Notes: generated by a model not told the origin, from the sequence alone. DNA of 13,238 bases from Nitrospirota bacterium (GCA_021828525.1 JAJZGM010000016.1:1-13238), one strand, 5' to 3'; shown: positions 1-6,180, counted from the stretch's first letter. Numbers and translations: made by a program.

Positions 1-374
1 TTGAAAATGTGATGGAGCGCCTGCTTGTCCTTTCGGGAGGCGAAAAAGTCGGCCCGGGTGATCTCCCTGAAAAGATCCGCCGGGGCAAGGAAGAGGCTTC
101 GGCCCCTCTTGTGGAGGAGGAAAGGGATGAAGGGATGATCCCGGGTCCATCTCCGGATCCGATCACGGCCACCCCGACCGGAGGGGGTCTATCGATGGCG
201 GAAGCTCTCCTCGGGAAGGACTTCAATCTTGCAGACTTCCTGGGAGACATCGAGCGGACTCTTGTCCGTCAGGCCCTTGAGAGGGCGGGGGGAAACCGGT
301 CCAGGGCGGCTGAAATCCTGGGACTCAACCGGACGACCCTGATCGAGAAAATTCGAAGATTCGGTATTTCGTGA
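1..374 (+). CDS. flrA: Sigma-54-dependent flagellar activator, FleQ/FlrA-like, C-terminal part (5' end outside window)
   Basis: Only the last ~123 codons are present. The frame is open to the left edge and ends at TGA 372-374. The first visible residues (ENVMERLLVLSGG) match the end of a sigma-54 AAA+ domain, where RELENV-type sequence normally occurs. A variable acidic/proline linker follows, then a Fis-type helix-turn-helix at the C terminus (DIERTLVRQALERAGGNRSR, then AAEILGLNRTTLIEKIRRFG). The RTTLIEKIRRFGI ending resembles FleQ/FlrA, the class II master activators of polar flagella, more than generic NtrC proteins. The protein would bind DNA and drive sigma-54 promoters in the cytoplasm. 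The neighbours (a kinase and a second sigma-54 regulator, then flg/fli genes) fit an flrA-flrB-flrC arrangement. The N-terminal and ATPase domains cannot be inspected, so the FlrA identity is an inference; the activator family is firm. GTG 9 is not a real start. Confidence 0.82.
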   Translation, partial: ENVMERLLVLSGGEKVGPGDLPEKIRRGKEEASAPLVEEERDEGMIPGPSPDPITATPTGGGLSMAEALLGKDFNLADFLGDIERTLVRQALERAGGNRSRAAEILGLNRTTLIEKIRRFGIS

Positions 375-473
375 CGGAACAAATCTCCGGAAATAGATAG
401 GCCTGGGTTTTTTCCCGGAGGCTCCGCCCTGTTCCGGTTCCCTCTTCCTGATCGAAGAGGCAAGGAGGCCGAA
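375..473 (+). other. Intergenic gap between the flrA-like and TPR genes
   Basis: This 99-bp gap has no convincing sigma-70 or sigma-54 promoter that I can see. It holds a weak 5-bp stem around a T6 loop (CTGGG/CCCGG, 403-418), a short palindrome CGGAG-G-CTCCG (416-426) and the inverted repeat at 441-460. None is followed by a U-tract, so a rho-independent terminator is not supported. Read-through from the flrA-like gene into the TPR gene is plausible. Confidence 0.5.
441..460 (+). repeat. 7-bp inverted repeat just upstream of the TPR gene ribosome binding site
   Basis: CCTCTTC (441-447) and GAAGAGG (454-460) are perfectly complementary around a 6-nt loop. The stem ends one base before the strong AAGGAGG ribosome binding site (462-468). 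In RNA it could be a small hairpin beside the binding site; in DNA it could be a regulator site. It may also be chance, because a 7-bp arm is short. Confidence 0.4.
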
Positions 474-2564
474 ATGGAAATGCCAAGAAAGGTTGCCTTT
501 CCGGGCCGGATCGCCTTTCTGGGAGGACTGGCCTTTCTCCTGTTTTTTTCCGGCCTTTCCCCGGAGCGACTGGGAGCTATGGAACCGGGACCGGGAGGAA
601 AACTTCCTCCTGGTCGTGACCGCGCCCTTCTCTCGGTGGCCCTGAAGGATTTCAGGTCACAGCATGACCGGATGGCCCGGAAAGCCATCAAGGAACTCCT
701 GTCCTCCCATCCGGGATCCCTCTATCGGGGACCGGCTCTTCTTCTTCTGGCCAGGATTCATGCCCGGGAAGCCATCGGGAAGAGCTCCGGTGACTTCCGG
801 GAACCCCTTGCCTATTTCAGGAAGGCGGAAGAGACCCCCCCCTCCGGCTGGGACAGGGGGGAGGTCCTTTTTCGGGAGGGACAGTACCTTATTCGCCAGC
901 GCTTCGGGGCGGAAGGACGGGGAATTCTCTCCCAGCTGCTATCCCGGTTTCCGGACAGCCCCTGGGCCTTTCGGGCCCGTCTCGCAACAGCCGACTCCTG
1001 GCGGGAGAAGGGAAATCTCCGGAGGGCGGACAAAATTCTCGACGAGGTCCGGGCCTCCCTGTCACATTCTTCCCCCATGACAGACAGGATCCGTTACCTC
1101 TATCTTCGGGGACATGTCCGTCTTGACCAGGGGGACCTTCCGGGGGCGGAATCCGCCTTTCTTTCCGCCCTTTCGCTTTCGAAAAGCTATCCCTACCACT
1201 ACCCGGAGGCCCTTTTCCTGCTGGCCCGCACCGCCTACGCCCTGGGACACAATCATCGATCCGCCGCCCTTTTCAAAAGCTTTGCTCGCCTTTTCCCCAA
1301 TGACCCGAGATCGGGGGAGTCGGAGTATTACCTGGCCAGGATTTCAGGGCGCATGGGCTTTCTCTCCCACGAAAAGGCCCGCTTGCGGGAAGTCGTGGCC
1401 GACTATCCCGGAAGCGCGGCCAGTCACCTCGCCAGGACCGAGCTTCTGAGGCTCGTCTTTTTTTCACCGGACAATGGGGAATCTCCGAGGGACCTTCCGG
1501 AGCTTCTTTCCCGGTCGATCCGGGAGCTCGGAAAAATTGCCTCGGAAGAACGCAACCGGAGGATCTCCGGGGAGGCGGCCCTCCTTCGTCTCAGATTGAT
1601 GGACCGGGCAGGTGACTGGGAGGGGGCAATCCGAAAGATTTCACGTCTGGAAGGAACCGTTGACCCCGCATCACGTTTCGGAGTGAGGCTCCGGAAGCTT
1701 GAAACATCTCTGGTCCTGAACCGGATCAGTCAACTTTCATACCCCCTTCATGCCGGACAGATCCTCGATCTCTACCACTCCTACCGCTACCGTCTTCCTC
1801 TCGCCTCCGACCCCGCCGGGGCCGCTCTATTCCTGTCCCTTGCCCGGGCGAACAGGAAGACCGGGGACAAGGAACGGGCCGGACGGGAGCTGGATTCTGT
1901 CCTTTCCCATGCTAAAGATCCGGTGCTTCTCGCAAAAGCCAGGAAGCTCCGATACCGCTGGTTGATCCAGGACGGCAAGAAATCTCGGGCCCTTGCCCGG
2001 GCGATCACCTTTTACGGCAATCGAACCATTCCCTCCACCGAGCGGAGGGAATGGTTCGCCAAGGCTTTGGATCTGGCCCGGCAGATGAAGAAACCTGACA
2101 TTGAAAGGGAGGTTCTGTCCAGCTGGGCCGTTTCCGGCGTGCCGATCGACCATCCCGGGGAGGTCCTGGCGCGGCTTGGACTCCTTGAGATCGGATCGGG
2201 GGATCCGGACAAGGGCCGCTCCGATCTTCTGCGTGCCCTCCCCGAAATCGAAGGCCGGAGAGAAAATCGTTCCCTTCTGGCCCGGGTCCTTTTTCGACTG
2301 GGGCAGGAATCCTTTCTGCGGGGAGACAGGGCCTCCTCCAGGCGCTACTGGCAGGAGATGCTGGCCTGTTGTCCATCCGATCCCCACGGAGGGTGGGTCA
2401 CCTACCAGATGGGGCAGATGGCTCTCTCCGAAGGACATGCCGGTGAGGCTCTCGAATGGTTTGAGAAGACTGTCAGAAAATATCCGGGGGAGGAGGTGGC
2501 CCGGGTGGCCAAGGAAAAAATTCGCGCCATGAGACTGGAGAAAAAGGATGGAGAACCCAGATGA
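474..2564 (+). CDS. Exported tetratricopeptide-repeat protein of unknown function in the flagellar regulatory block
   Basis: This 696-residue protein has no assigned function. ATG 474 is chosen because AAGGAGG (462-468) lies 5 nt upstream. Residues 1-35 look like a signal peptide or anchor: a basic start, then a hydrophobic stretch at about 13-27. The rest is a helical solenoid of TPR-like units with typical small/aromatic spacing, for example residues 128-162, 165-194, 205-236, 244-276, 282-312, 445-478, 600-633 and 640-672 (the last reads GHAGEALEWFEKTVRKYPG). No enzymatic motif is seen. The protein is probably a periplasmic or membrane-anchored scaffold. It sits between flrA-like and flrB-like genes, and its 3' end overlaps the kinase gene by 17 nt, so it is likely co-expressed with the flagellar two-component system. 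It contains a C8 tract (835-842) and the perfect hairpin at 2022-2058. A role in assembly or envelope sensing is speculation. Confidence 0.85.
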   Translation: MEMPRKVAFPGRIAFLGGLAFLLFFSGLSPERLGAMEPGPGGKLPPGRDRALLSVALKDFRSQHDRMARKAIKELLSSHPGSLYRGPALLLLARIHAREAIGKSSGDFREPLAYFRKAEETPPSGWDRGEVLFREGQYLIRQRFGAEGRGILSQLLSRFPDSPWAFRARLATADSWREKGNLRRADKILDEVRASLSHSSPMTDRIRYLYLRGHVRLDQGDLPGAESAFLSALSLSKSYPYHYPEALFLLARTAYALGHNHRSAALFKSFARLFPNDPRSGESEYYLARISGRMGFLSHEKARLREVVADYPGSAASHLARTELLRLVFFSPDNGESPRDLPELLSRSIRELGKIASEERNRRISGEAALLRLRLMDRAGDWEGAIRKISRLEGTVDPASRFGVRLRKLETSLVLNRISQLSYPLHAGQILDLYHSYRYRLPLASDPAGAALFLSLARANRKTGDKERAGRELDSVLSHAKDPVLLAKARKLRYRWLIQDGKKSRALARAITFYGNRTIPSTERREWFAKALDLARQMKKPDIEREVLSSWAVSGVPIDHPGEVLARLGLLEIGSGDPDKGRSDLLRALPEIEGRRENRSLLARVLFRLGQESFLRGDRASSRRYWQEMLACCPSDPHGGWVTYQMGQMALSEGHAGEALEWFEKTVRKYPGEEVARVAKEKIRAMRLEKKDGEPR
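2022..2058 (+). repeat. Perfect 15-bp inverted repeat (7-nt loop) inside the TPR gene
   Basis: The left arm CGAACCATTCCCTCC (2022-2036) is exactly complementary to the right arm at 2044-2058, around the loop ACCGAGC. The arms begin on a codon boundary and encode residues R517-P520 and following and R524-F528. There is no U-tract after it, so it is not a standard terminator. It would form a strong RNA hairpin in the middle of an open reading frame. Confidence 0.9.
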
Positions 2565-3798
2565 GATCGTCACATCCACAACCGGTGGGGAGGCCCGGGA
2601 GGAGGTTCTGAGGCAGGCCTTTCTCTCCTTTCAGTCCGCCTCGGAATCCCTCGTCACCTCCTACGCCGCCCTGGAAAAAAGGATTGCGGATCTCTCCGAG
2701 GCACTCACCCGCAAGAATCTTGATTTCGACCGGCAGGGGAGTTTTCTGGAAGCCATCCTGAAGAGCCTCTCCGGCGGAGTTCTCGTTCTGACACCGGGAG
2801 GAGCGCCCCTCTACCGGAATCCGGCGATGGACATTTTTCCCGGTCCGACAGAGGGCTCCCTGATCCCCCTTCTCGAAGAAAAAGGCCTCTGGCCGCCAGG
2901 CGAAACGGAGGACGAGTCGGCCTTTGAAGACGGTGGCCGCTCCTGGGCCGTGGTTCGCCGGCCCGTTCCTGGCCCTGAAGGCCGGCCGATCGGATATGTC
3001 TTCATCTTCACCGACGTGACGCGAATCCGCGAGATGGAAGAGGAGGTCGCCCGGGACCGGAGACTCCGGGCCATGGGCGAAATGATCGCCCAGATCGCCC
3101 ACGAGCTCCGAAATCCTCTGGGAAGTCTGGAGCTTTTCAGCTCCCTTCTCTCCCGGGATTCTGTCACGCCGGAAGCAAGGGAATACCTGGGTCACATGAT
3201 CACCTCGATCGCCTCCATGGACCGCCTGATCGGCAATCTCCTCTATCATACCCGGACCCCGGAACTCCAGGAAGGGAGCGTCGACTCCGAAGTTTTCATA
3301 AATCGCCTCTCGGCGGACTTTGCGCGCATGGTTCGTTCCGCCGCCCGTTCCCGGGCTGCCAGAACTCTGACATTTTATTCCGATCCTGCCCCTGCGCCCG
3401 CCGTGCTCCTTGTCGACGAGGAACTTCTCTACCATGCCCTTTTCAATCTTGTCAGCAATGGGCTTGAGGCCCTCATGGGTCTTTCTCCAAAGGAGGAAGG
3501 CCCCCGGGAACTCCGTCTGGAGACTGGCCAGGGCCCGGCCGGAGAGTATCTTTTTATCGTGAAAGACAATGGCACGGGAATTGCTGAAGAGGTGGCGGGG
3601 CGGATTTTCGATCCCTTCTTCACCACGCGGGCCAAAGGGACAGGCCTTGGGCTTTCCATCGTTCACAATATTGCGGTGGCCCATGGAGGGGAGATTCGCT
3701 ACTTTCGGGACGGGGCGTGGACGGCATTTTCCCTGTCCATTCCTCCGGGACGGGTCCATCCGGTCCTGGCAAACGGAAATCAAGGAGGCGAAAGGTGA
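2548..3798 (+). CDS. flrB: Soluble PAS-domain sensor histidine kinase, FlrB/FleS/FlgS-like
   Basis: This is a 416-residue kinase with no transmembrane segment, so it is probably cytoplasmic. Order of parts: helical N terminus (about 15-60), a PAS-like sensor (about 65-160, ending GYVFIFTDVTRIREME), a short coiled linker, an H-box with phospho-acceptor His185 in AHELRNPLGSLELF, an N-box around N300-N304 (YHALFNLVSNGLEA), a G1 box DNGTGI (340-345), an F-box FDPFFTTR (354-361) and a G2 box GTGLGLSI (364-371). All kinase boxes are intact. ATG 2548 lies inside the end of the TPR gene (17-nt overlap) with GGAG at 2537-2540. The stop overlaps the start of the response regulator as GTGA. It should autophosphorylate and pass phosphate to Asp57 of the next gene product. 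The soluble architecture and cluster position match kinases that report flagellar assembly state to sigma-54 regulators; the actual signal is not visible. The gene name is by role and synteny. Confidence 0.9.
   Translation: MENPDEIVTSTTGGEAREEVLRQAFLSFQSASESLVTSYAALEKRIADLSEALTRKNLDFDRQGSFLEAILKSLSGGVLVLTPGGAPLYRNPAMDIFPGPTEGSLIPLLEEKGLWPPGETEDESAFEDGGRSWAVVRRPVPGPEGRPIGYVFIFTDVTRIREMEEEVARDRRLRAMGEMIAQIAHELRNPLGSLELFSSLLSRDSVTPEAREYLGHMITSIASMDRLIGNLLYHTRTPELQEGSVDSEVFINRLSADFARMVRSAARSRAARTLTFYSDPAPAPAVLLVDEELLYHALFNLVSNGLEALMGLSPKEEGPRELRLETGQGPAGEYLFIVKDNGTGIAEEVAGRIFDPFFTTRAKGTGLGLSIVHNIAVAHGGEIRYFRDGAWTAFSLSIPPGRVHPVLANGNQGGER
3782..3788 (+). promoter_or_regulatory. Ribosome binding site fixing the GTG start of the flrC-like gene
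   Basis: AAGGAGG (3782-3788) lies 6 nt before GTG 3795. It decides the start against an upstream in-frame ATG at 3717, which would add 26 residues that do not resemble a receiver domain. The site lies inside the last codons of the kinase gene. Confidence 0.85.
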
Positions 3799-5198
3799 GT
3801 CCTCAGGAAGCCGGAAGTGTTCTTGTCGTTGATGACGAGCCGGAAATGGCGATCGCCCTCAGAGAGACGCTGAGACGGGACGGTTACCGGGTCAGTCTGG
3901 CCCAGAACGGACAAGAGGCGATCGAAAAAATTTCCCGGGAAGACTATGGATGGGTGATCAGCGATGTTCGTATGCCCTCTGTGGACGGATGGGAACTGCT
4001 GTCGAGGCTGAAAGAGAAATCTCCCCTGACGCGTGTCATTTTCATGACGGCCTACGGAACGGTTCCTCAGGCTGTCGAGGCAATGAAGCAGGGGGCAGTC
4101 AATTTCTTGACAAAACCTTTCAAGGCCGAGGATCTGAGAAAGATTCTGGATCCCTCCCCACTTTGTCCTCCGGGGGAAGGAAGCCTGCCCGGATCGGGGG
4201 GAAGAAACCCCTGGGAAAATGTCTCCCGACCGATAAAAACACGCAACCCTGCGATGATCAGGATTCTTGGAATGATCGACGCTGTCGCCTCGACGCCGGC
4301 GACGATTCTGATCGAAGGGGAGAGCGGAACGGGAAAGGAGCTTCTTGCCCGTTATCTTCACGAACGTTCGACGAGAGCCCACCGCCCCTTCGTCGCAGTC
4401 AACTGTGCCGCTCTTCCGGACAACCTTCTCGAGTCCGAACTCTTTGGCTATGAAAAGGGGGCCTTTTCCGGAGCCTTGGCCCGGAAAGTCGGAAAGTTCG
4501 AGCTGGCCCATACGGGCACTCTGTTGCTAGACGAGATCGGGGAGATGGAACTCGGACTTCAGGCCAAGTTGCTTCGGGTCATCCAGGAGCGGGAGATCGA
4601 TCGCGTGGGGGGAACCCGGCCCGTCCCCGTTGACATCCGGATCATCGCCACGACAAACCGGAACCTGAAAGAAGAGGTCCGGGCGGGCCGATTCCGGGAG
4701 GATCTCTACTATCGCCTGAGGGTCTTTCCCGTGACTCTCCTTCCCCTCCGGGAAAGGATGGAGGACATTTCCCTATTGGCGGAGCGCTTCCGCCAGGCCT
4801 TTGAAAAGGAACATATGGCGGTGGGTCCCTTTGCCCCCGAAACGCTGGAGCTTCTCGGCCGGCACAACTGGCCCGGCAATGTCCGGGAGCTTGAGAACGT
4901 CGTGACCAGGGCCGCCTTTCTGGCGGAGGGGCGCACGATCCTTCCCGTCCATGTGGCAGATCTTCTGGATCCGGATGTCGGGGGGGGTGAAGGGGGGGGG
5001 GGGGGCGGAGCCGGGATCCGCCCCGGACGTTCTGTCTGGGAGGTGGAGCGGGAACTGATCCTCCGGACACTCTCCTCCTGTGGAGGGAACAAGGCCCAAT
5101 CAGCAAGGCTTCTGGGAATCAATGTGAGAACCCTCAGGAACAAGCTCGCCGAATACGGGATCGCAGGGGGAGAGGGAGGGATGGAGGGGGTGGAGTAA
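3795..5198 (+). CDS. flrC: Sigma-54-dependent flagellar response regulator, FlrC/FleR/FlgR-like
   Basis: GTG 3795 gives 467 residues and a 4-nt GTGA overlap with the kinase stop. The N-terminal receiver domain (about 8-120) has the acidic pocket D13/D14/E15, phospho-acceptor D57 (ISDVRMPSVDGW), T85 and K107 (LTKPFK). The AAA+ domain (about 145-380) has Walker A GESGTGKE (175-182), Walker B LLLDEIGEM (243-251), FREDLYYRL, and the sigma-54 contact loop as GAFSGA (222-227) instead of the usual GAFTGA. The C-terminal Fis-type helix-turn-helix spans about 417-455. Between AAA+ and the HTH is a glycine run encoded by G8 and G14 tracts (4980-5005), and the tail is also Gly-rich. The protein should be phosphorylated by the adjacent kinase and activate sigma-54 promoters of rod, hook and export genes, with the flgB promoter directly downstream as the obvious target. 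The regulator class is certain; the FlrC role is inferred from context. Confidence 0.92.
   Translation: MSPQEAGSVLVVDDEPEMAIALRETLRRDGYRVSLAQNGQEAIEKISREDYGWVISDVRMPSVDGWELLSRLKEKSPLTRVIFMTAYGTVPQAVEAMKQGAVNFLTKPFKAEDLRKILDPSPLCPPGEGSLPGSGGRNPWENVSRPIKTRNPAMIRILGMIDAVASTPATILIEGESGTGKELLARYLHERSTRAHRPFVAVNCAALPDNLLESELFGYEKGAFSGALARKVGKFELAHTGTLLLDEIGEMELGLQAKLLRVIQEREIDRVGGTRPVPVDIRIIATTNRNLKEEVRAGRFREDLYYRLRVFPVTLLPLRERMEDISLLAERFRQAFEKEHMAVGPFAPETLELLGRHNWPGNVRELENVVTRAAFLAEGRTILPVHVADLLDPDVGGGEGGGGGGAGIRPGRSVWEVERELILRTLSSCGGNKAQSARLLGINVRTLRNKLAEYGIAGGEGGMEGVE
4980..5005 (+). repeat. Homopolymeric G tracts (G8 and G14) in the flrC-like coding region
   Basis: G8 (4980-4987), then TGAA, then G14 (4992-5005), encoding a Gly3-Glu-Gly6 linker. 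At the current length the frame continues into the DNA-binding domain. With one G fewer, translation stops at TGA 5056-5058 (about 420 residues, no HTH). With one G more, the HTH frame is lost and translation ends at TAA 5276-5278 (about 494 residues). Such tracts are classic slippage sites. The length could also be a sequencing or assembly error. Confidence 0.9.
5166..5190 (+). other. G-quadruplex-type motif at the 3' end of the flrC-like gene
   Basis: Four G-runs of 5, 3, 3 and 5 G (5166-5170, 5174-5176, 5178-5180, 5186-5190) are separated by loops of 3, 1 and 5 nt. This satisfies the usual G3+N1-7 pattern on the coding strand. It encodes the Gly/Glu-rich tail and lies about 20 nt before the palindrome in the control region. 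Folding is inferred only from the pattern. Confidence 0.55.
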
Positions 5199-5210
5199 CC
5201 GGGAAAATTC

Positions 5211-5227
5211 TTCCTGCCAGGCAGGAA
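5211..5227 (+). promoter_or_regulatory. Perfect 17-bp palindrome, candidate enhancer site for the flgB sigma-54 promoter
   Basis: TTCCTGCC-A-GGCAGGAA is a perfect 8-bp inverted repeat with a single central base (A5219). Flanking ATTC (5207-5210) and GAAT (5230-5233) extend the symmetry imperfectly. Its centre is about 99 bp upstream of the start site predicted from the -24/-12 element. That is the distance range at which sigma-54 activators bind. The FlrC-like gene ends 13 bp upstream of it. No T-run follows, so it is not a convincing terminator. FlrC or FlrA binding is inferred. Confidence 0.6.
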
Positions 5228-5240
5228 CCGAATCCCCTTT

Positions 5241-5270
5241 CAAGGAATGAGTCTTTTGTGAATTTCCTTG
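5241..5270 (+). promoter_or_regulatory. Second inverted repeat upstream of the flgB promoter
   Basis: CAAGGAA (5241-5247) and TTCCTTG (5264-5270) are perfectly complementary 7-bp arms with a 16-nt spacer, centred near -62 relative to the predicted start. The arms share an AGGAA/TTCCT core with the palindrome at 5211-5227, so this may be a second, weaker activator site. The long spacer makes chance possible. Confidence 0.4.
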
Positions 5271-5291
5271 TCGGATAATATCTTGAGTCAT

Positions 5292-5307
5292 TGGTATGCT
5301 TGTTGCA
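5292..5307 (+). promoter_or_regulatory. Sigma-54 (-24/-12) promoter of the flgB operon
   Basis: TGGTAT-N5-TTGCA closely matches the sigma-54 consensus TGGCAC-N5-TTGCA. GG (5293-5294) and GC (5305-5306) are separated by the required 10 nt. Transcription would start near 5318, leaving a short leader with GGAGG (5323-5327) six nt before the flgB ATG. Position, spacing and the two sigma-54 activator genes upstream all agree. It probably drives flgB through fliK and beyond. Confidence 0.85.
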
Positions 5308-5333
5308 TTTCGAGTTGTCAGTGGAGGGGGATC

Positions 5334-5708
5334 ATGAGCCAGGTACATCTTTTCGACAGGACGACCGACCTTCTCAAGGTCACGATGGATCTCCGCTCAA
5401 GGAGACATCTGCTTCTTGTGAGCAATATCGCCAATCAGGATACTCCCGGGTACATGGCGCGCGACCTTTCCTTCAAGAAGGAGCTCTCGAAAGCTCTGGA
5501 AGCGCCCACGCGCAGGGATCTGGACCGGACGGATGGAAGCCTCACCATCAACACCGACGAGACGGTCGGCAATGACCTCAATACAGTCAATATCGAGCTG
5601 GAAATGCAGAAACTTGCCTCAAATACGGGAAACTACAACGCCCTGGCCTCCATGGCAGGCTGGAAATACCGGATGATGGGGGATGCCATCTCGGGTGAAG
5701 GGAGATAG
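5334..5708 (+). CDS. flgB: Flagellar proximal rod protein FlgB
   Basis: This is a 124-residue protein, within the usual FlgB size range. It shows the rod-family N-terminal helix with the hallmark SNIANQDTPGYMARD (30-44) and the C-terminal helix region LNTVNIELEMQKLASNTGNYNAL (82-104), the two parts that pair in the rod. ATG 5334 is chosen over an in-frame start at 5268 because GGAGG (5323-5327) is well placed, the 5268 start would lie upstream of the sigma-54 promoter, and the protein then begins LFDRTTDLLKVTMDLRS as FlgB proteins do. FlgB is exported by the flagellar type III system and forms the rod base next to FliE and the MS ring. It is the first gene of the structural operon; flgC starts 3 nt after its stop. 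Confidence 0.96.
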   Translation: MSQVHLFDRTTDLLKVTMDLRSRRHLLLVSNIANQDTPGYMARDLSFKKELSKALEAPTRRDLDRTDGSLTINTDETVGNDLNTVNIELEMQKLASNTGNYNALASMAGWKYRMMGDAISGEGR

Positions 5709-5710
5709 CC

Positions 5711-6148
5711 GTGGGATTTTCCGACGCACTCAGAATTTCAGGTTCGGGTCTCGAGGCGGAACGGGTGAGGCTCAATGTCCTTGCCGGCAACCTGGCCAAC
5801 GCCGATTCGACCCGGGGGAATCCGCATGGTGTCTATGAACGTCGGGATGTCATCTTTGCGGCCGTTGCCCCAGGACAGTCGTTTTCAGACATTCTCAACT
5901 CCCCGATCCAAAGTCCCGTCAAGGAGGTCAAGGTTCTTGGCATGGTCCGGGATCCTCGTCGGCCAACCCGGACCTATGATCCCCAGAATCCCGATGCCGA
6001 CAGGGACGGCTTCGTCTTTCGCCCGAATGTGTCGAAGCTCGAGGAAATGACCAACCTGATCGATGCGTCCAGGGCCTATGAGGCCAACCTGACAGCCCTC
6101 GACACGACAAAGCGGATGGCCTCCAAGGATCTGACAATCCATGTCTAG
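5711..6148 (+). CDS. flgC: Flagellar proximal rod protein FlgC
   Basis: This 145-residue protein has the rod/hook N-terminal motif (ALRISGSGLEAERVRLNVLAGNLANADSTR, residues 6-35). It also has the typical FlgC C terminus (VSKLEEMTNLIDASRAYEANLTALDTTKRMASKDLTI, 107-143). GTG 5711 is the start, with AAGGGAG (5698-5704) six nt upstream inside the end of flgB. FlgC assembles with FlgB and FlgF in the periplasmic proximal rod after export through the flagellar type III apparatus. The 2-nt gap to flgB suggests translational coupling. Length and motifs are ordinary for the family. Confidence 0.96.
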   Translation: MGFSDALRISGSGLEAERVRLNVLAGNLANADSTRGNPHGVYERRDVIFAAVAPGQSFSDILNSPIQSPVKEVKVLGMVRDPRRPTRTYDPQNPDADRDGFVFRPNVSKLEEMTNLIDASRAYEANLTALDTTKRMASKDLTIHV

Positions 6149-6180
6149 ACGCGCCTCACTCCGGGGAAGGGAGGGGTCCC

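Noticed and set aside
402..426. Rho-independent terminator after the flrA-like gene
   Set aside because: The T-run is in the loop, not after the stem, and the stem is only about 5 bp with a G-T pair.
1837..2004. 15-nt exact direct repeat CCCTTGCCCGGGCGA (1837-1851 and 1990-2004)
   Set aside because: Both copies encode LARA in the same frame within helical repeats, so shared codon choice in similar helices explains them. The 51-codon spacing is not a TPR period.
2473..3783. 436-codon open frame on the minus strand over the kinase gene
   Set aside because: It is antisense to intact kinase boxes, and its composition reflects complementary codon bias. No domain or ribosome binding site supports it.
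3717..3794. Longer N terminus for the FlrC-like protein (ATG 3717)
   Set aside because: The extra residues are Pro/Gly/Arg-rich, overlap the kinase C terminus out of frame, and do not belong to a receiver domain. GTG 3795 has AAGGAGG at ideal spacing.
4511..4527. Sigma-54-like GGGCAC...TTGC inside the flrC-like gene
   Set aside because: Only 9 nt separate GG and GC instead of 10, and the sequence encodes the conserved THTGTLLLDE-type Walker B region.
4777..4795. TGGCGGA/TCCGCCA inverted repeat in the flrC-like gene
   Set aside because: A 7-bp arm inside conserved coding sequence is within what chance gives over this length.
5254..5280. Possible sigma-70 or sigma-28 promoter (TTGTGA...GATAAT; GTCGGATAA)
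   Set aside because: The -35 to -10 spacing is about 12 nt and the sigma-28-like box has no matching -35. The sigma-54 element explains the region better.
5268..5333. Longer N terminus for FlgB (in-frame start at 5268)
   Set aside because: It would begin upstream of the sigma-54 promoter and predicted transcript start, and the added residues do not resemble FlgB.
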